Of a DNA stretch of 64,000 bases, positions 43,369 through 52,604 are shown piece by piece; position 1 is the first letter of the stretch, and every line of letters begins with the position of its first letter. Made by a program: the position numbers and the translations under genes. Below the pieces are notes generated by a model. That model had not been told where the DNA came from and ran no database searches. It was given only the letters and a program-made list of their open reading frames with translations. The stretch is from NCBI RefSeq assembly GCF_014205845.1, contig NZ_JACHCR010000003.1, positions 1-64,000 on the forward strand, read 5' to 3'. This DNA is from Mucilaginibacter cryoferens (GTDB lineage: Bacteria; Bacteroidota; Bacteroidia; Sphingobacteriales; Sphingobacteriaceae).

Positions 43369-44374
43369 TGCGCAGTCCCAAGCCGGGGTCGTTATTCAAT
43401 ATATATTTACCATCTGCAAAACCGGGCATCTGGTAGGGGTTGTTGCTTACCAGGAAGGGGCCATCCAGATCTACCCAATCGCATTGCGGAGCCAGGGCTA
43501 AGCCGGCGAGGGCGGCGCAGCTGGTTTCGGTCATGCAGCCTATCATAATTTGCAGGTTAAGTTCACGGGCTTTTTTAATCATCCGGGTAGCCTCATAAAT
43601 ACCTGCCGATTTCATCAGTTTTATATTGATGCCAGTATATACCCCTTTGGCTTTTTCCACATCCTCAAAGCGCTGTACGGCCTCATCGCCGATGATGGGG
43701 ATAGGGCTGCGCTCCGTGAGCCAGGCATTACTATCGGGGTCAGTTTTCAGCATGGGTTGCTCTATCAGCTGTACGCCCTGCTCTTGTAGCCAGTAGGTCA
43801 TATCCAGGCTTTGCTGTAGATCCGTCCAACCCTGATTGGCATCTACATACAGCGGCACATCAGTTACCGAGCGAATGGTTCCTATCAGTTCTTTATCTGT
43901 ATCGCGGCCCAGCTTTACTTTTATTACTTTAAAACCCTCTGCCTCTTTTACTTTTTTGATGATCATCTCCGGCGTATCAATGCCGATGGTAAAGCTGGTT
44001 ACGGGCATCAGCGCCGGGTTACTGCCTAATAACTGCCAACAGGATTGCCCTTTGAGTTTGCCATCCAGATCGTGCAGCGCGATATCAATAGCAGCTTTTA
44101 TAGCCGGATTACCGGGGGCTATGCTGTCTAAATAACTGATGATAGTCTCAAAATCAAATGGGTAACTAATCTGATCGATATCAACCTTTCTTAAAAACTC
44201 TGTTGCACTCTGGTGACTTTCACCCATATAAGGCACCATAGATGCTTCGCCATAGCCGGTATAGCCTTCATGTTTTACCTGCACCAGCATAACCGGGGTT
44301 GTGGTACGCGAAAATTTGGCTATGGTAAAAGCGTGTTTGAGTTGTAATTCGAAGGGTTGATATGTCAGTTCCAT
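43361..44374 (-). CDS. L-Ala-D/L-Glu (dipeptide) epimerase, enolase superfamily
   Basis: About 337 residues from ATG 44374. The catalytic lysines are in VIKVKLGRD (KxK), metal ligands in YVDANQGW, IEQPM and IGDEAVQ, and the second lysine in LMKSAGI. This set matches dipeptide epimerases, which convert L-Ala-D-Glu from murein turnover. The start is set by the TAGCTTTG -7 box at 44384-44391; an open frame to 44440 would lie upstream of it. Overlap by 8 nt with the desaturase suggests one transcript although the functions look unrelated. Confidence 0.88.
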   Translation of the reverse strand: MELTYQPFELQLKHAFTIAKFSRTTTPVMLVQVKHEGYTGYGEASMVPYMGESHQSATEFLRKVDIDQISYPFDFETIISYLDSIAPGNPAIKAAIDIALHDLDGKLKGQSCWQLLGSNPALMPVTSFTIGIDTPEMIIKKVKEAEGFKVIKVKLGRDTDKELIGTIRSVTDVPLYVDANQGWTDLQQSLDMTYWLQEQGVQLIEQPMLKTDPDSNAWLTERSPIPIIGDEAVQRFEDVEKAKGVYTGINIKLMKSAGIYEATRMIKKARELNLQIMIGCMTETSCAALAGLALAPQCDWVDLDGPFLVSNNPYQMPGFADGKYILNNDPGLGLRNA

Positions 44375-44383
44375 GTTAAAAAC

Positions 44384-44423
44384 CAAAGCTAAAAGTTTAG
44401 ATTGAAAAACGTGCTTATCTTTG
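44384..44423. promoter_or_regulatory. Compact divergent promoter pair
   Basis: A minus-strand TAGCTTTG (44384-44391) for the epimerase and a plus-strand TATCTTTG (44416-44423) for the next gene lie 24 nt apart. The start codons are 9 and 5 nt beyond their respective boxes. Confidence 0.5.
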
Positions 44424-44428
44424 CGGCC

Positions 44429-45418
44429 ATGCCGGCACAAATTTATTCACCCTTCGAGAGTTTTAATTTCAGCAACAGCAAATGTTTCCTTACCGGGCAA
44501 ACGCTTAATTCGCCCGAGGAGCGCATCCAGGTTTTTCCGCAATGGCTTATGAGCCGTTACAACCTGGAAGACCAGCCATTTAAACTGCTCGACGAAACGA
44601 TGGCCACTTACAAAGATCTTAAGATCCCTTGCAACGCAGCCATAAACGAGCAATATTTAGAGCCGCTGGAAGCCGAAATAGCCGCCGCATTTGACCACGG
44701 TTACGAAGCGGTTAAAGCCTTAGACGATCAAAAACTTTTCCAATGGGCCGGAAAACTGTTGTACGGCATTATTTTTAACGAAATACAGGCCGGCATTCGC
44801 CTGCAACATGCACAGGGCGAAGAGTTTAATATTTCGCAATCCATCATCCACAAATTCAGCAACCTGCATTTGATGTTGCAGACCTTAAACCTCCCGCTGG
44901 CATTGGAAGGCTTTAAACCGTACACACTGTGTTTATTTAAGGTAGATAACAAGGAAGATGTTTTTGGCTACCGCGACGAGATAAACACCCTTACATTTTC
45001 TCTGCGGATAAAAGATTTCGGGCTGATCATCTGCCTGCAGGATAATGGGGCTAATGGCAGTTATCATAAAGAAATGTTGGAAAAGATTGGCGACCAACAG
45101 CTACATCCTATCCAGTTTGAGGAAGTGAACGCGCGTTTCTTTTACTCGGCCTACCTGTTTAACCGCCTGCCTGAATACGAAATTATGCCTGTTGACGATA
45201 CCATTTACATAGAAGCCGCCCCCCTACGAGGCACCAGCAGCAAGCCGTTGTTTGATGACTGGGTAAACAAAATTTACGGCCAGGTATTGGAAAACTTCTG
45301 GAAAAACTGGGGCTACCTGCTGTTAGAGATCATCAAAAATCCCAATTCCCCTATGAGCTTTTTGTTTGATGCAAATGGTGATTTTGTTAGTGCACAAGCG
45401 ATTGAACTGCCCCGCTGA
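44429..45418 (+). CDS. Conserved-looking protein of unknown function
   Basis: About 329 residues from ATG 44429, chosen because the TATCTTTG box ends 5 nt upstream and overlaps an earlier in-frame ATG at 44402. I do not recognise a domain. There is no signal peptide or membrane helix. The middle (FGYRDEINTLTFSLRIKDFG) looks like an alpha/beta fold, and the C-terminus is amphipathic. Its last 32 nt overlap the end of the convergent rhomboid gene. Function not proposed. Confidence 0.7.
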   Translation: MPAQIYSPFESFNFSNSKCFLTGQTLNSPEERIQVFPQWLMSRYNLEDQPFKLLDETMATYKDLKIPCNAAINEQYLEPLEAEIAAAFDHGYEAVKALDDQKLFQWAGKLLYGIIFNEIQAGIRLQHAQGEEFNISQSIIHKFSNLHLMLQTLNLPLALEGFKPYTLCLFKVDNKEDVFGYRDEINTLTFSLRIKDFGLIICLQDNGANGSYHKEMLEKIGDQQLHPIQFEEVNARFFYSAYLFNRLPEYEIMPVDDTIYIEAAPLRGTSSKPLFDDWVNKIYGQVLENFWKNWGYLLLEIIKNPNSPMSFLFDANGDFVSAQAIELPR

Positions 45419-46016
45419 TCTGATTGAAAAAGCCAGGTAGTATGCCGGGATGAAAAACAATAGTAATCAGCAAACCGCTTAATGCACCGTAAAAGTGGGC
45501 GTCGTGGTTAATGTTATCACGGGAATATTTGGTGGCATAACTACAATAAACCAGGTATAGTACACCAAAAATAACCGCGGGTATACCTATTGGTATAGGC
45601 ATTATCATCATTTTGTCGAGTGGATTATATAGTATCGCGCTAAAAACAACCGCGCTTACCGCTCCAGATGCGCCAAGACTATAATAACTATAGTTTTCTT
45701 TATGTTTTACTACCGACGGCATATCACTTAATATCAGGCTGATCATATACAACACCCCAAATTGTAAATGCCCCAGCTCTGGCTCAAGCCGAAAGGCAAA
45801 AAAGTAAAACGACATCATATTGAAAAACAGGTGCATAAAATCCTTATGGATAAAACCACTGGTAATAATGGTATAAACATAGTGCCCCCGCGATACATTG
45901 TAGGGATGCAACATTAACTTACCATACAGGTTGTGATTATTAAAGGCTAGTAAAGAGATTAAAATAGTTATTACAAATATTACCGAGGCTACAGGTGCCT
46001 GTGTTAGTGTTTCCAT
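45387..46016 (-). CDS. Rhomboid-family intramembrane serine protease
   Basis: 209 residues with about six transmembrane helices. The catalytic serine is in LGASGAVSAVV (GxSG) and the catalytic histidine in DAHFYGALSGLL. HLFFNMMSFYFFAF after helix 1 carries the family HxxxN pattern. It cleaves membrane proteins within the bilayer. The ATG shares one nucleotide with the stop codon of the M14 peptidase gene (TAATG), so the pair is coupled. Confidence 0.92.
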   Translation of the reverse strand: METLTQAPVASVIFVITILISLLAFNNHNLYGKLMLHPYNVSRGHYVYTIITSGFIHKDFMHLFFNMMSFYFFAFRLEPELGHLQFGVLYMISLILSDMPSVVKHKENYSYYSLGASGAVSAVVFSAILYNPLDKMMIMPIPIGIPAVIFGVLYLVYCSYATKYSRDNINHDAHFYGALSGLLITIVFHPGILPGFFNQISGAVQSLVH

Positions 46017-47761
46017 TATTTCAAATCGAGTTTAGTATTGTTTAGCAGGCGGCCCACCGGGTAGCGCATATATGTTTTTTCGAAGTAGGGCGAGTTTTTG
46101 TATACAAAAAACAGCTGCGCCTGCGCGCTATTGGCCAGTTGCGGATCTTTAGCCTTGGCATCGTCCAGTTTTTGTTTTAGTGCAGGGTCTTTCTTTAGCA
46201 GTCCGGCGGCAATATCTTCAAAAACATAGTCGGAAAAGTACTCTTTTTCACCCAGCACCGAATCAAAAAAGTTCCAGGCAAAAAATGAGTCTACTCCCTG
46301 CGGTTCCAATGTTTCTACAATATACCGGTTTATGGCTTGGTTAGTGTATACAACGTAATCGCCGGCATAAAATTTCACCGGCATATCAACCGGATTTAAT
46401 TGCACGCTGCTGTGCAGGTAATGACCTTCAAACGGGCGCGTGGGCGTTTTTATATCGCCAAAGTAATACATCTGCAGGTTTAAGGTGGTATCATGTGCCA
46501 GCTGCTGCATTTTTACGCCATTCAGCTTAAACAATTCTATCACCTTGCCCCAGGCCTGCGGTATCACATAAGCAACCGGTTTATCGGCCGCGGCAGTTGT
46601 TTTATAGGTATTATAAAACTTAATTACCTTGGTGTAAGGCTTATTTCTATCATAGTATAAACGCTTTAAACCGCTTACATCGCTGGTTTTATACCCCGCT
46701 TCGTAACCTTTAAAAGTGATGGTATCTACCGCTTTCATATCTACATCCCATTTTAGGGCAAAGGTTTTTTGTTGCGCCACTTCCGCATCGGCCTTTTTCT
46801 TCAACTCGCCTATTAGTTTAGCATCCCTTTGGTTTATATCGATCAGATGCTGCATAAAATCATAGGTGGCATATACCCGTTTATCAAAAGCTTTCAGCAT
46901 GTGGGTTTCGGTAATATAGCTGATGATATTATGCTGCGCGGTAAAGCCGGTGGCAAAACGAGGGGTTTCTAAAAAACTAACAATGCCAGAATCGGGCAAT
47001 CCCTCTTCGCCGGCACCATAAGGGATCATCTCGTAGCCACTCTTTTCCATGTGGCTATACAAATAGGGTGTCAATGTTTTAGAAGTATAATCGGCCAGTA
47101 TGGGGTTTTGCTTGTCTTTTTGGGTCTCAATAAGTGTCATCACGTATTGATAGTCGGCACCATCGCTGGTGTGGTTATCCAAAAACACTTCGGGTTTCCA
47201 GGTGGTTAGTATCTGTGTAAAAGCAAGCGCGTTGCGGCTATCAGCCTTAATAAAATCGCGGTTCAAATCCAGGTTGCGGTAATTACCCCTGAAACCATAG
47301 GCCACCGGCCCATTTTGGCTTACGCGGCTTTGACCGCGGTTAAGGTTACCATCAATATTATACAACGCTATAAAACATAACACCACATCTTTTGGCAGCT
47401 GGTTCTTTTTAAGCAGATCGCGTACCAGCATCATACTGGCATCAATACCTTCCGGCTCGCCGGGGTGGATACCGTTATTGATGAGCAATACCCGCTTATC
47501 CTGCTTCTTTACCTGAGCGGGATCAAAAACCCCGTTTTTTGAAAGTACGATCAAGGTTAACGGCTTACCCACATCGGTAGTGCCGTAATTGATCATTTTC
47601 ATTTGCTGCGGATACAACTTGTTAAGCTGCTGGTAATAGCTAATCACCTCTGTATAAGTAGCTGTATAGTTTTTATCCTTGCTCAGTTCAAAAGGCGTTA
47701 ACTGCGCATTAGCGGTTATGCAAACAAAACAAAGAAGTATAACTGATAATATTGATCTCAT
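46016..47761 (-). CDS. Secreted M14-family zinc carboxypeptidase
   Basis: 581 residues. The signal peptide LLCFVCITANAQ is at the N-terminus. INNGIHPGEPEGIDASMML supplies the zinc ligands His and Glu; DNHTSDGADYQY contains the third ligand. The remaining 250 residues are a larger C-terminal region found in Bacteroidota M14 proteins. It probably trims peptides in the periplasm. A TATCTTTG -7 box on the minus strand at 47776-47783 lies 14 nt upstream. It is co-transcribed with the rhomboid gene. Confidence 0.9.
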   Translation of the reverse strand: MRSILSVILLCFVCITANAQLTPFELSKDKNYTATYTEVISYYQQLNKLYPQQMKMINYGTTDVGKPLTLIVLSKNGVFDPAQVKKQDKRVLLINNGIHPGEPEGIDASMMLVRDLLKKNQLPKDVVLCFIALYNIDGNLNRGQSRVSQNGPVAYGFRGNYRNLDLNRDFIKADSRNALAFTQILTTWKPEVFLDNHTSDGADYQYVMTLIETQKDKQNPILADYTSKTLTPYLYSHMEKSGYEMIPYGAGEEGLPDSGIVSFLETPRFATGFTAQHNIISYITETHMLKAFDKRVYATYDFMQHLIDINQRDAKLIGELKKKADAEVAQQKTFALKWDVDMKAVDTITFKGYEAGYKTSDVSGLKRLYYDRNKPYTKVIKFYNTYKTTAAADKPVAYVIPQAWGKVIELFKLNGVKMQQLAHDTTLNLQMYYFGDIKTPTRPFEGHYLHSSVQLNPVDMPVKFYAGDYVVYTNQAINRYIVETLEPQGVDSFFAWNFFDSVLGEKEYFSDYVFEDIAAGLLKKDPALKQKLDDAKAKDPQLANSAQAQLFFVYKNSPYFEKTYMRYPVGRLLNNTKLDLK

Positions 47762-47970
47762 GAAATTGCTTTGCCCAAAGATAGAAAAAGAGGCAAGAGA
47801 TTAGAATTGATAACCGGGAGATAAATTCCAGTTCATCCCGGCCCGGTTAAATGCTTACCCTCATCAAAAAGACGGGTTAAAAACAACGCAATTCATTATC
47901 CAGAATATCTACAACATGCTGTCAGCATTTCTCCAGATTAGCAATTTATACTTGTGCAAATAAAATTATC

Positions 47971-48399
47971 ATGAAAAAGAAATTATCATTATTAATGGCG
48001 TTCGGCCTTGCCTCCGGCGTTGTTATGGCACAAAACCTTAAAGCTAAGGATGTACCGGCTACAGTAAAAACAGCGTTTGCAGCCAAATATCCTGCAGCGG
48101 CCAAAGTAACCTGGGAAATAGAAAAAGGCAATTACGAAGCCAACTGGGGTGGCAAATCTGGCGAAGATAACGCTGCCGTATTTACATCCGCAGGCAACTT
48201 TGTTGAGATAGTGAACGCCATTAAAATAAGCGATTTGCCCAAAAGTGTAGCACCCTATATAGAAGCGCACTATAAAGGCGCTAAAATAAAGGAAGCAGGA
48301 AAGGTTACCGATGCCACAGGCAAAACATTTTACGAAGCCGAAATAAAAGGTAGTGACCTTATTTTTGACGGAAGCGGAAACTTTGTTAAAAAAGATTAA
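47971..48399 (+). CDS. Secreted PepSY-like protein (BLIP-like fold)
   Basis: 142 residues. The signal peptide MKKKLSLLMAFGLASGVVMA is followed by two PepSY-like repeats: VPATVKTAFAAKYPAAAKVT and LPKSVAPYIEAHYKGAKIKE, each ending in a beta hairpin (YEANWGG; YEAEIKG). This is the periplasmic putative beta-lactamase-inhibitor-like family, whose role is unknown. A near-consensus TATACTTG box is at 47947-47954. Confidence 0.85.
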   Translation: MKKKLSLLMAFGLASGVVMAQNLKAKDVPATVKTAFAAKYPAAAKVTWEIEKGNYEANWGGKSGEDNAAVFTSAGNFVEIVNAIKISDLPKSVAPYIEAHYKGAKIKEAGKVTDATGKTFYEAEIKGSDLIFDGSGNFVKKD

Positions 48400-48537
48400 T
48401 TACCTAAGCAGATAAATTTTATAGCTAAAGACTGCCGCAAGCCATTATTTGTAAAAAAAGTTTCCTTAAAACTAAAAAGAGTAAATCCAAGCACTAATTA
48501 ATTTCGTTTATTACTAATAATAAACATTAAAATTGGG

Positions 48538-48777
48538 ATGAAAGAGACGCTGAATTACAAAATCAAGGCGATTGCAGCTAACATTAGGAGCACAAGGGAA
48601 CAGTTAAACTACACCCAGGAATACCTTGCTGCCAAGTTGAACATATCGCAAAACGCGTACAGTAAAATTGAGTTGGGCTACACTAAAATAACCGTAGAAA
48701 GACTTTTTCAGATAGCCGGCATATTAGAAGTTGATGTACACGCGCTTATAAATACAGAAAAAGTAGCGGCGGCTTAA
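48538..48777 (+). CDS. Small XRE-family helix-turn-helix regulator
   Basis: 79 residues. IRSTREQLNYTQEYLAAKLN and ISQNAYSKIELG form a Cro/CI-type helix-turn-helix, followed by ITVERLFQIAGILEVDV. It consists only of the DNA-binding domain. No phage or toxin partner gene is adjacent, so targets are unknown. Confidence 0.88.
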   Translation: MKETLNYKIKAIAANIRSTREQLNYTQEYLAAKLNISQNAYSKIELGYTKITVERLFQIAGILEVDVHALINTEKVAAA

Positions 48778-48814
48778 TAATTTTTAATTTAACATCCTGT
48801 TTCATCCGGTAGCG

Positions 48815-48822
48815 TATATTTG
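48815..48822 (+). promoter_or_regulatory. -7 promoter box of the HD-domain gene
   Basis: TATATTTG, 7 nt before ATG 48830: leader only about 3 nt. Confidence 0.5.
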
Positions 48823-48829
48823 CAGCCGG

Positions 48830-49477
48830 ATGGAAACAGGAAACCTAATCAGCAAAACGGTACAATTTGTACGCGATACCCTCAAGAATGCCGAAGGTGG
48901 CCACGACTGGTGGCATATTCACCGTGTTTGGACTAACGCCAAACTGATAGCGCAAACAGAAGAAGCCTCCCTGCTTATTGTTGAACTTGCCGCATTGCTT
49001 CATGATATTGCCGATAGTAAATTTCATAATGGCGATGAAGAGATAGGGCCGCTTACGGCCGGTAATTTTCTGCAAAGCATGCATGTTGATACTGCCACAA
49101 TTGAACACGTGCAGCAAATAATACGGCACATGAGCTTTAAATCGAGTTTTGATAAGCAAACCTTTTACACGCCAGAACTGGCCATAGTACAGGATGCCGA
49201 TAGGCTTGATGCCATTGGCGCCATCGGCATAGCCAGGGCCTTTAATTACGGCGGCTTTAAAGGCCGCGAAATTTACAATCCCGAAACAGAACCCAATCTT
49301 AACATGAGCAAGGAAGAATATAAAAACTCCCCTGCGCCATCAATAAATCATTTTTACGAAAAACTCCTGCTACTGAAAGATAAGATGAACACCCCTACCG
49401 GCCGCAAACTGGCAGAGCAGCGTCATCAATTTATGGAGGCTTATTTGCAGCAATTTTACCTGGAGTGCAAACCATAA
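48830..49477 (+). CDS. HD-domain phosphohydrolase (YedJ-like)
   Basis: 215 residues. The metal-binding set is visible: HDWWHIHRV near residue 25, LLHDIADSKFHNGDEE near 60-75, and VQDADRLDAIGAIGIAR near 125. This is the YedJ/HD-superfamily layout. The family hydrolyses phosphate esters, often nucleotides; the substrate is unknown. It starts almost directly at its promoter. Confidence 0.88.
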   Translation: METGNLISKTVQFVRDTLKNAEGGHDWWHIHRVWTNAKLIAQTEEASLLIVELAALLHDIADSKFHNGDEEIGPLTAGNFLQSMHVDTATIEHVQQIIRHMSFKSSFDKQTFYTPELAIVQDADRLDAIGAIGIARAFNYGGFKGREIYNPETEPNLNMSKEEYKNSPAPSINHFYEKLLLLKDKMNTPTGRKLAEQRHQFMEAYLQQFYLECKP

Positions 49478-49511
49478 GCATCTGCAATCGTTTCAGCATC
49501 AACTATTATTT

Positions 49512-50822
49512 ATGAAAAAAGCTTTACTATTTATAATTTCCCTGCTGGGCATAACACTTGCTGCAAATGCGCAGGATACCCTTAAACAGCAACGTTTTAA
49601 CTTCCATTTTCAACAAACTATTATTACCCAATACAAGCCATCCTTTGGTGCCGATTATACTGGTGCCAACAGCTTGCTTACCAAATCAGAAACGCAAAGT
49701 TCCATTACAGCCACATTTTTTGGCGGGGCCAGGTTATGGAAGGGAGCAGAAGCCTACTTTAACCCCGAATTATCGGGTGGATCTGGCCTGAGCAAAACTT
49801 TAGGGGTTGCCGGTTTCCCCAATGGCGAAACTTTTCGTGTGGGCAGCACCGAACCTAAAATTTATATAGCCCGCCTTTATTTAACCCAAAATTTTGAATG
49901 GGGTAAAGAAAAGGACACTATTGATGATGCCAATAATCAGCTTGCCGGCCTTAAAAGCAAACGTTACTTTTCTATAACGGCAGGTAAATTTGGCATGGCC
50001 GATTTTTACGATGGCAACGAGTTTAGTCACGACCCTCGTTCGCAATTCATGAACTGGGCGTTGATGGATAACGGCGCCTGGGATTATCCGGCCAATACAA
50101 GGGGCTATGTAATAGGCTCTCACATGGAGTTAGGAATGCCAAACTGGACGCTGAGATTTGCCTTCACCATGTCTACAACCACGGCCAACGGCGCTATCTG
50201 GGATGCCAAAGTAGGCAAAGCCAATACCCAAACCATGGAGTATGAAAGGCGTTACACCATTAACGGTAATAAAGGAACAGTACGTATTTTAGGTTTCCTC
50301 AACAATGGCAAAATGGGCAATTACCGCCAGTCGCTGGCCGTAAACCCGGTTAACCCGGTAGTAGATACCAATTTAGTTTATGGCAAGCATAAATATGGTT
50401 TCGGCATTAGCGCCGACCAATACCTGAGCAAAAATTTTGGTGTATTTGCCAAACTGAGCTATAATGATGGCCATACCGAAACCTGGTATTTTACTGAGAT
50501 CGACCGCTCATTAAGCTTTGGTGGCGTATTAAAAGGCAACTCCTGGAAACGCGGCGATGATGAACTGGGACTTGCATTTGTAGCCAACGGCCTCTCTAAC
50601 CCGCACCGCGATTACCTGGCCGCCGGTGGTTACGGCTTTTTAATTGGCGATGGTAAATTAAATTACAGCAATGAGCTGATAGCCGAATTATACTACAAAA
50701 TTAACGCCTACCAGAAAAAATTCTGGCTCTCGCCAGATTACCAGTTTATTGTAAACCCAGCTTATAATAAAGATCGTGGTCCGGTTAATGTGTTTTCGTT
50801 AAGGGCGCATGTGGAGTTTTAG
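49512..50822 (+). CDS. Carbohydrate porin (OprB-like outer-membrane barrel)
   Basis: 436 residues. The signal peptide LLFIISLLGITLAANAQ is followed by alternating strands to the end, finishing AHVEF with a terminal Phe typical of outer-membrane barrels. GKFGMADFYDGNEFSHDPRS, then FMNWALMDN and GAWDYPAN, are typical of carbohydrate-selective porins. It forms a channel in the outer membrane. No sugar-use genes are nearby. Confidence 0.82.
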   Translation: MKKALLFIISLLGITLAANAQDTLKQQRFNFHFQQTIITQYKPSFGADYTGANSLLTKSETQSSITATFFGGARLWKGAEAYFNPELSGGSGLSKTLGVAGFPNGETFRVGSTEPKIYIARLYLTQNFEWGKEKDTIDDANNQLAGLKSKRYFSITAGKFGMADFYDGNEFSHDPRSQFMNWALMDNGAWDYPANTRGYVIGSHMELGMPNWTLRFAFTMSTTTANGAIWDAKVGKANTQTMEYERRYTINGNKGTVRILGFLNNGKMGNYRQSLAVNPVNPVVDTNLVYGKHKYGFGISADQYLSKNFGVFAKLSYNDGHTETWYFTEIDRSLSFGGVLKGNSWKRGDDELGLAFVANGLSNPHRDYLAAGGYGFLIGDGKLNYSNELIAELYYKINAYQKKFWLSPDYQFIVNPAYNKDRGPVNVFSLRAHVEF

Positions 50823-50890
50823 TGCATCCACATTGCTAGTAGCTCCCCTTGCGAAATCATAAAAAAGAGGTACAGTATATCGTATAGACT

Positions 50891-50923
50891 AAACTTAGGA
50901 AGTTTTTGAAACTTCCTAAGTTT
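50891..50923. terminator. Perfect hairpin between convergent genes
   Basis: 15-bp arms AAACTTAGGAAGTTT / AAACTTCCTAAGTTT with a 3-nt loop TTG. It serves the porin gene and the convergent UbiA-family gene. Confidence 0.75.
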
Positions 50924-50971
50924 TCGACAAATTTACACGTGCATAATAGATAATTCGGTTGGGTATTCATC

Positions 50972-51856
50972 TCATCCCATTAACACCAACACCCCAAAAT
51001 AAACCAGCATACACCCCGAGCTTAAAAAATTCATACGCATGGCGTTTTTAAAATTGGCATTACCGGTTGATTGTCCCACTTTATAAAACCAATAATTAAA
51101 AAATAAAAATATGGGTAACGCGCAAACCAAAAAGAAATAAAAGTTTGCCATTTTACCTGCCGACTGCCAGTAAAAAAAAGAGCATACTATTCCAAGGGCA
51201 AACATTGCCCCCGAAAATATGAACGACCCTTTATAGCCCAGCAACAGGCTCAGGGTGCGGTCGCCCCGGCGACTGTCTTCATCGTGTTGGTAAACCTGGG
51301 TTAGCGGGTACGATGCCCCTATTAGGCAAGAGCAAATTGCACCGGCCAAAATAAACTCCGTATCCCAATGCCTAAACAAACTTAAGCCGCCCAACGCCGA
51401 ATAAGTGGTATAATAAATAAAGCATCCCTGAAAAATAAACACCGTGAGAAAACTGATAATAGGGTACTTTTTTAACCGGGTGGAGGGATGACTATATAAC
51501 TTAGACATAATGCCATACAACACCACGGCCACAGCAAACTGCCCGCTTACCAAAAAGCCAAGCAAAAAGGCAGCCGCTTCCAGCAGTATTGAAAAATAGT
51601 ACAGACTAATATCAACTTCGGGCGGTTTTTCTAACAGGCCAATGCTGTCTTCGTCCTTATCAAAATAACTATTGTAACCATTGCTTGCCGGGAAGGCCAG
51701 AAAATGCCAGATAAAAAATATGAGGATAGCCTGCCCCGGTTGTATAAAAGGCACCTGGCTAAAGGCAAACAAATACACCGGCAGCAAAAAAACAGAAAAC
51801 ACAAAGCGCAGGTGGGCAACGGCCGATGATGTAGGTATTACCTGTTTTAATTTCAT
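50972..51856 (-). CDS. UbiA-family prenyltransferase
   Basis: 294 residues with eight or nine transmembrane helices. The two UbiA aspartate motifs are present: ASNGYNSYFDKDEDS (NxxxDxxxD type) near residue 60, and YQHDEDSRRGDRTLSLLLG near 200. They bind prenyl diphosphate via Mg. The enzyme attaches an isoprenoid chain to an aromatic or similar acceptor in the inner membrane. It is divergent from a YceI / type III PKS operon, 145 nt away. This differs from a lone MenA or UbiA; acceptor and chain length are unknown. Confidence 0.86.
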   Translation of the reverse strand: MKLKQVIPTSSAVAHLRFVFSVFLLPVYLFAFSQVPFIQPGQAILIFFIWHFLAFPASNGYNSYFDKDEDSIGLLEKPPEVDISLYYFSILLEAAAFLLGFLVSGQFAVAVVLYGIMSKLYSHPSTRLKKYPIISFLTVFIFQGCFIYYTTYSALGGLSLFRHWDTEFILAGAICSCLIGASYPLTQVYQHDEDSRRGDRTLSLLLGYKGSFIFSGAMFALGIVCSFFYWQSAGKMANFYFFLVCALPIFLFFNYWFYKVGQSTGNANFKNAMRMNFLSSGCMLVYFGVLVLMG

Positions 51857-52001
51857 TTAAAGTAGCTGTATAACTGATGACAGAGGCAACCAATGGTATT
51901 TATATAAACGTTATAAACATACAACAGGTTGCCTGATCATTACTAATGTAAAAATTAGTATCAGATAAATCATTATGTTTGAAAAACTACGTTAGCATAA
52001 C

Positions 52002-52532
52002 ATGATTAAGAAAATTTGTACTATCGCGATATTAGCGTTTCTGGCTATAAACACGTTCGCGCAAAGCAAAGTAACCCGTTCGGCAGTTACCTTTAAAATT
52101 AAAAACCTGGGCTTTAATGTGGAAGGCAGTTATGGAGGCTTTAACGCCGATATCAAGTTTACACCCGCCAATCTTGCCATCAGCAGCATCGAAGCTTCGG
52201 TTGCCTCCAGCACGGTTAACAGCGATAACGAAAGCCGCGATAACCACCTGAAAAGCGACGATTACTTTGATGTGGCCAAATATCCAAAAATCATCGTAAA
52301 GTCAGTTTCATTTAAACACAAAAATGGCAACAACTACACGGGCAATTTTAACGTAACTATTAAAGACAAAACAAAGTTGATAGAAATACCTTTTACGTAT
52401 ACTGAAACAGGCAGCAGCGCTGTTTTTAAAGGGGCGTTCCAGGTTTTAAGAACAGATTTTGGTATCGGGGGCAAAAATGTGATCTTATCCAACGAGGCCA
52501 ATATCTCTATAGAAACCGAGATCAGTAAGTAA
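52002..52532 (+). CDS. YceI-family secreted lipocalin-like protein (polyisoprenoid-binding fold)
   Basis: 176 residues. The signal peptide IAILAFLAINTFAQ is followed by the YceI barrel: VTFKIKNLGFNVEGSYGGF, then SIEASVASSTVNSDNESRD, HLKSDDYFDVAKYPKI and FQVLRTDFGIGGKN. YceI proteins bind long isoprenoid lipids in the periplasm (a TTHA0802-type structure is the established reference). It precedes the type III PKS gene by 72 nt and is divergent from a UbiA prenyltransferase, so a link to a lipid-type product is plausible. Co-transcription with the PKS is likely but not proven. Confidence 0.88.
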   Translation: MIKKICTIAILAFLAINTFAQSKVTRSAVTFKIKNLGFNVEGSYGGFNADIKFTPANLAISSIEASVASSTVNSDNESRDNHLKSDDYFDVAKYPKIIVKSVSFKHKNGNNYTGNFNVTIKDKTKLIEIPFTYTETGSSAVFKGAFQVLRTDFGIGGKNVILSNEANISIETEISK

Positions 52533-52604
52533 AAGAAATTTGTATTGTGGTAAGCCAAATACATTGCTTTTGGCTTTTAGCCTTAAGCTTTAAGCTAAAT
52601 ATAA

